From NCBI GenBank assembly GCA_013139755.1, contig WTAG01000090.1:1-9830 (forward strand): DNA of 9,830 bases, in the 5' to 3' direction. The position numbers were made by a program, and so were the translations under genes. The number at the start of each line of letters is the position of its first letter. Within the stretch, counting starts at the first letter, position 1. This DNA is from Methylomarinum sp. GTDB lineage: Bacteria > Pseudomonadota > Gammaproteobacteria > Methylococcales > Methylomonadaceae. The notes below the pieces were generated by a model that saw only the letters and a list, made by a program, of their open reading frames with translations, was not told the origin of the DNA and did not search any database. This document shows, in pieces, positions 7,437-9,830 of this stretch.

Positions 7437-8990
7437 CTATAATCCTTCTAATAAGTTTTTAGCGAATTCTGTGTTTGCAAGAGTCATTGGAGAATCACTT
7501 AAAAAAGTATTGTAATTATTTAAGTATGATTGTGTTGTCTTAATGTTGGAATGCCCCATAAGGTCTTTTAGCTGTTCTAAAAGTGTATTTATTTCAGTAG
7601 ATAACATTTCTGGTCGGTAATTATTTCTAAAAAAGTTCATTGCAAAAGTAGCTCTCAAAAAATGGATCCTGAAATTACCTTCGTATCCACGCAAATGCAT
7701 TTCAGGCAATATTTTTTCGCTAAAATAATGTGAAGCCCTATTCCCTGGACGGCTGGATGGAGGTATCCAATTTTTAAGTAATGTGACGTTATATATTGAC
7801 CAATACACATGATTACCATTTTGATTAATAAAAACATGCTGATTAGTTTTATCTTCAAAAAGTAATCCTTTTTTCTCCGCTTTTTTTAAATCAACTCTTC
7901 TTGTGTTGGATGATAAAAATTCGTCAAGGTATTTTATGGCAATGTGTGGGAAATATAATCGAAGTGGTGTGTCATGTTTTGTTTGGATAAGTGTTGAAGC
8001 ATATCCAGCATGAAGAAATGGAAGTTTAACACCTGAAAGCATTTGATTCTTAAGGTCAGTTATGTGTTTTTCACGAAGAGTACCTATACTCCCAAGTCTG
8101 GCACCTGTAAGCCAGCAGCTGATTGCAAGATATTTTATCCACGGAGGTGGTGTAATACTTTTCAAAGCAGCAAAGAATATTTTTTGTTCATCATCATTGA
8201 GTGGTCTAAGGGGTTCCCCATCATTAATGTAGTCTAAAGGAGCTGATCTTTGTCTATTAGGTCGGATAGCTTGTATAGGTCTGGATATTTGTTTGTTGAC
8301 TTTTCCTCTAGTCACGCTGTCAAATTGTATGTTAACTGTTTTTTCACGCCACAATTGAGCGTTTGGGTCAATTAAACCGATATTTTTAGCATATTTAAAA
8401 AAACTAATAGAAGTCGATTGATATAAGCAAGCATTTGCATTACTCATTTTTTTATCATGAATTTCTTTTCTTAAGAATTGCCAATATTTATACGCTGGCC
8501 GTTGTTGTTCAATTGGGAATTTAAAGTTTAAATAATCAAAATCAGGTTTATGTCTATAAAAAAAATTGAGCATATGTGCTAATTGATGAGCATGTGTTCT
8601 GATTGTTGCTGTTGTGGAGGTTTCTTTGCCAGGAATACTTTGTTCATAACGCTGATATAAAAAGTTACAAGCCAATAAAAATGGGAGTCCTGTATCTTTT
8701 GATACTATTAGGGGGAAATGAAATGCTTCATCAATACCACGTTGATGATAATCTGAGATAAAGCGAAAATGAGTAGATGTATTTGAAAAGGCGGTGGGAA
8801 TCTTTATTTTTTTTATATTTGCAATATCTGAAACCGAAAAGTAAGAATTGCGAGGGTCTTGGTTATCTTGATCATAAACACCGATACTAGCAAAAAATAG
8901 TTCAGGTACGACTTCTACTGAGACTTCACTAGGCAGAGTAATAAAGTCGTCATTATTTATATATGATGCTGGATCGGAATTTAAAAACAT
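7437..8990 (-). CDS. gmtY: Tyrosine recombinase, first gene of the operon (probably GmtY)
   Basis: A 517-aa site-specific recombinase with all six active-site positions visible: R298 (CWLTGARLGSIG), K338 (QTKHDTP), H443 and R446 (RIHFLRATFA), H480 (LMGHSN) and nucleophile Y489 (TTQSYL). Residues about 85-240 look like the core-binding (SAM-like) domain (TIRTHAHQLAHMLNFFYRHK). An unusual N-terminal extension of about 85 residues precedes it. It should cleave and rejoin the island ends through a 3'-phosphotyrosine intermediate. ATG at 8990 is the first start, but no clear ribosome site precedes it, so the start is less secure than the frame. The long AT-rich leader upstream presumably holds the operon promoter. 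The gene is nearest the pilC border, the normal place for an integrase gene. The symbol is tentative. Confidence 0.85.
   Translation of the reverse strand: MFLNSDPASYINNDDFITLPSEVSVEVVPELFFASIGVYDQDNQDPRNSYFSVSDIANIKKIKIPTAFSNTSTHFRFISDYHQRGIDEAFHFPLIVSKDTGLPFLLACNFLYQRYEQSIPGKETSTTATIRTHAHQLAHMLNFFYRHKPDFDYLNFKFPIEQQRPAYKYWQFLRKEIHDKKMSNANACLYQSTSISFFKYAKNIGLIDPNAQLWREKTVNIQFDSVTRGKVNKQISRPIQAIRPNRQRSAPLDYINDGEPLRPLNDDEQKIFFAALKSITPPPWIKYLAISCWLTGARLGSIGTLREKHITDLKNQMLSGVKLPFLHAGYASTLIQTKHDTPLRLYFPHIAIKYLDEFLSSNTRRVDLKKAEKKGLLFEDKTNQHVFINQNGNHVYWSIYNVTLLKNWIPPSSRPGNRASHYFSEKILPEMHLRGYEGNFRIHFLRATFAMNFFRNNYRPEMLSTEINTLLEQLKDLMGHSNIKTTQSYLNNYNTFLSDSPMTLANTEFAKNLLEGL
7443..7448 (-). promoter_or_regulatory. 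Ribosome binding site fixing the GTG start of the 573-aa recombinase
   Basis: GAAGGA on the minus strand lies inside the last codons of the 517-aa gene, 7 bases before GTG at 7435. The GTG is only one base past the preceding stop. Spacing and sequence favour this start over later ATGs and indicate coupled translation. Confidence 0.6.
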
Positions 8991-9294
8991 AAGTAATATT
9001 GAATGTAGAGATAGTAATGTTGTTTTGTTTTAATCTATAGAATTGTATTTTATTTGTTGTATAGCATTTTTATATAGAGTGTTTTAGTTTTTGTATTGCT
9101 ATAAGTTATATTGTTTTCTAGTTGATGTAAACTATATTTAATGTGTATTAAGGTATTGTTTTGTAATGTTTTTTTGTTTATATATATTACAATATTTTTT
9201 ATAAAATATAATGTTAGCAATATTTATTGCAGGTATGACGTGGCTGAATTAAATAGGGTAGGCGGGATCAAAGAAAATAAACAAAGCACAAAAA

Positions 9295-9422
9295 GGGTAA
9301 ACAAGGTGACCATTCAAGCTAGATAGGTTTGAAAATATGAAAGGGTGTTAACCGGTTCTTAATAGGATGAAATGTGTAGAAATTTATTTATCATTGGATC
9401 AGAGGGGTAAAAAGAGGTTACC
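9295..9422 (+). repeat. Three related GGGT...GTNACC motifs (possible recombinase binding sites)
   Basis: GGGTAA-ACAAGGTGACC lies at 9295-9311 and GGGTAA-AAAGAGGTTACC at 9405-9422. A shorter relative, GGGTGTTAACC, lies at 9343-9353. All point the same way, and the starts are 48 and 62 bases apart. Each ends in a near-palindromic GGTNACC or GTTAACC. Repeated oriented motifs beside an integrase gene are typical of arm-type or end-binding sites; that role is inference. Confidence 0.4.
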
Positions 9423-9554
9423 GTAGAGTTAAAGATAAGAGATCTGGTTTTCAAACAAATCAATAGTGTGTTGGATAAATAAGTGTAGATAGTTGAGAAA
9501 AAAAGAAATTCTCAAACTCAAAAAAGAGGGCAATCTTCTTGCGGTATAGAGAAG

Positions 9555-9581
9555 CCCATCAATTGGGTGACAATTGATGGG
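9555..9581. repeat. Perfect 11-bp inverted repeat with 5-nt spacer
   Basis: The left arm CCCATCAATTG (9555-9565), spacer GGTGA (9566-9570) and right arm CAATTGATGGG (9571-9581) are perfectly complementary. No T-run follows on either strand, so it is not a canonical intrinsic terminator. It sits 116 bases after the pilC stop. It could be a weak pilC terminator, a regulator operator, or a core-type crossover site for a tyrosine recombinase (two arms of 9-13 bp around a short spacer). Confidence 0.7.
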
Positions 9582-9654
9582 GGGAAATTATTTCGTAGAA
9601 TTACAAAAAATTGATTATAAAAATGTTACTGAAATATTTTAATCATTATTACGG

Positions 9655-9691
9655 TGTCAACATCTTAATAAGTAACCTTGGCTGTCAACAT
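9655..9691 (+). repeat. Direct repeat TGTCAACAT, two copies 28 bp apart
   Basis: TGTCAACAT occurs at 9655-9663 and 9683-9691, within 42 bases of the pilC stop. A near match (TGTCAACTT) falls inside the pilC coding end at 9822-9830 but simply encodes VDN. The pair may mark the integration target or be chance in AT-rich DNA. Confidence 0.35.
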
Positions 9692-9696
9692 TAGTT

Positions 9697-9830
9697 TTAG
9701 CCTACAGCCGCACCTAGTTTAAAGATAGGAAGATACATGGCAACAATTAAGCCGCCAACTAAGGTACCTAAGATAACCATAATAAAAGGTTCCATTAAGC
9801 TACTTAAGTTATCAACCAGATTGTCAACTT
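9697..9830 (-). CDS. pilC: Type IV pilus inner-membrane assembly protein PilC, C-terminal 44 residues (partial)
   Basis: The minus strand reads [14 protein letters not shown], then [20 protein letters not shown], then IFKLGAAVG and TAA (9699-9697). This is the highly conserved end of PilC/GspF family proteins: an 'MEP' helix start, a GxxxGG transmembrane helix, and the AMYLPIFxLG terminus. PilC is the polytopic platform of the type IV pilus (PilB-PilC-PilD operon), which connects the assembly ATPase to pilin insertion. The terminus is complete, so the island does not damage it. The rest of the gene lies beyond 9830. In many gammaproteobacteria pilD follows pilC within a few bases. Here pilD is absent and the recombinase operon follows instead, so the island probably separates pilC from pilD. 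Confidence 0.9.
   Translation of the reverse strand, partial: VDNLVDNLSSLMEPFIMVILGTLVGGLIVAMYLPIFKLGAAVG

Larger units (their letters stand above)
3046..8990 (-). mobile_element. Recombinase module at the end of an integrative island (Gamma-Mobile-Trio/Tn554-like)
   Basis: Four minus-strand genes with gaps of 1 nt and 2 nt and a 1-nt overlap form one transcription unit. They comprise three tyrosine-recombinase-fold proteins of 517, 573 and 730 aa and a 157-aa HTH/coiled-coil protein. Sets of large tyrosine recombinases followed by a small coiled-coil protein are the mobility machinery of Tn554-type transposons (TnpA, TnpB, TnpC). Gamma-Mobile-Trio islands also carry such a set at one border, with cargo beyond the small gene. 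The order and sizes fit the latter best from memory. The gene identities GmtY/GmtZ/GmtX are a recalled match, not a computed one. The upstream end faces pilC, implying that the island border lies between 8990 and 9697. Confidence 0.6.
8991..9696. other. Non-coding border region between the recombinase operon and pilC
   Basis: About 700 bases without a convincing gene. A 61-codon plus-strand frame at 9141-9326 is low-complexity (FLFIYITIFFIKYN) and lacks a ribosome site. The part at 9001-9240 is extremely AT-rich, with only 9 C residues in 240 on the plus strand. It must contain the leader and promoter of the minus-strand operon, but so many AT-rich hexamers exist that I do not call a -35/-10 pair. 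The part at 9241-9540 switches to a purine-rich plus strand with repeated GGGTAA...GGTNACC motifs. After it come a perfect inverted repeat (9555-9581) and a direct repeat close to pilC. The island end and recombinase binding sites are inferred to be here. Confidence 0.5.

Noticed and set aside
7655..8237. Frames at 7655-7858 (minus) and 8043-8237 (plus)
   Set aside because: Both fall inside the 517-aa recombinase coding region, whose catalytic motifs fix the true frame.
9100..9145. Minus-strand TTTACA ... TATAAC promoter for the recombinase operon
   Set aside because: The spacing is 15 bases, and many equally good AT-rich hexamers occur in this 240-bp leader, so no specific promoter can be supported.
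9141..9326. 61-codon plus-strand frame in the border region
   Set aside because: Low-complexity, lacks a ribosome site, and crosses the composition switch at about 9240.
9555..9581. Intrinsic terminator for pilC
   Set aside because: The hairpin is strong, but neither strand has a following T-tract and it is 116 bases beyond the stop. It is kept as an inverted repeat instead.
8991..9696. tRNA or tmRNA gene serving as integration target
   Set aside because: No cloverleaf, TTCRANNC-like arm or CCA end is visible. The nearest chromosomal gene is pilC.

Overview
The window looks like the end of an integrative genomic island next to a type IV pilus gene in a low-GC bacterium, most likely a gammaproteobacterium. 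Two things point there. The right edge (9697-9830, minus strand) encodes the intact C-terminus of a PilC-type pilus inner-membrane protein. The block beside it has the architecture of gammaproteobacterial recombinase-trio islands. No rRNA, tRNA or CRISPR array is visible, so the species cannot be named.

Layout from left to right. Bases 1-125 are the right end of an IS66-family insertion sequence: the last 31 codons of its transposase, then the terminal repeat ending GCGCTTAC. The IS lies inside a plus-strand gene for a coiled-coil/two-helix membrane protein and has removed its 5' part (remnant 126-901). A possible 40-aa ORF (888-1010) overlaps the end of that remnant. Next is an intact 489-aa AlbA_2/Schlafen-like plus GHKL-type ATPase regulator (1044-2513). 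Bases 2501-3034 hold degraded minus-strand coding sequence: one clear 85-codon C-terminal remnant without a start, and a weaker reading frame with an in-frame stop.

From 8990 down to 3046 runs a tight minus-strand operon of four genes separated by 1 nt, 2 nt and a 1-nt overlap. They encode a 517-aa tyrosine recombinase with all active-site residues, a 573-aa tyrosine-recombinase-like protein with an altered active site and a C-terminal Cys cluster, a 730-aa tyrosine recombinase with its own Cys cluster, and a 157-aa HTH/coiled-coil protein. This resembles Tn554-type TnpA/TnpB/TnpC sets and, from memory, the Gamma-Mobile-Trio (GMT: GmtY, GmtZ, GmtX) modules that sit at one end of cargo-bearing defence/offence islands. 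The tight coupling suggests the proteins act together as one integration/excision machine.

Between this operon and pilC lies about 700 bp without a convincing gene. It has a strongly C-poor plus strand (9001-9240), then a purine-rich stretch with repeated GGGTAA...GGTNACC motifs, a perfect 11-bp inverted repeat with a 5-nt spacer (9555-9581), and a TGTCAACAT direct repeat just after the pilC stop. The island/chromosome junction and recombinase binding sites are most likely here. The left end of the island is outside the window, so the boundary and att sites cannot be proved. The genes left of 3046 (ATPase, truncated membrane gene, remnants, IS66) are best read as cargo.
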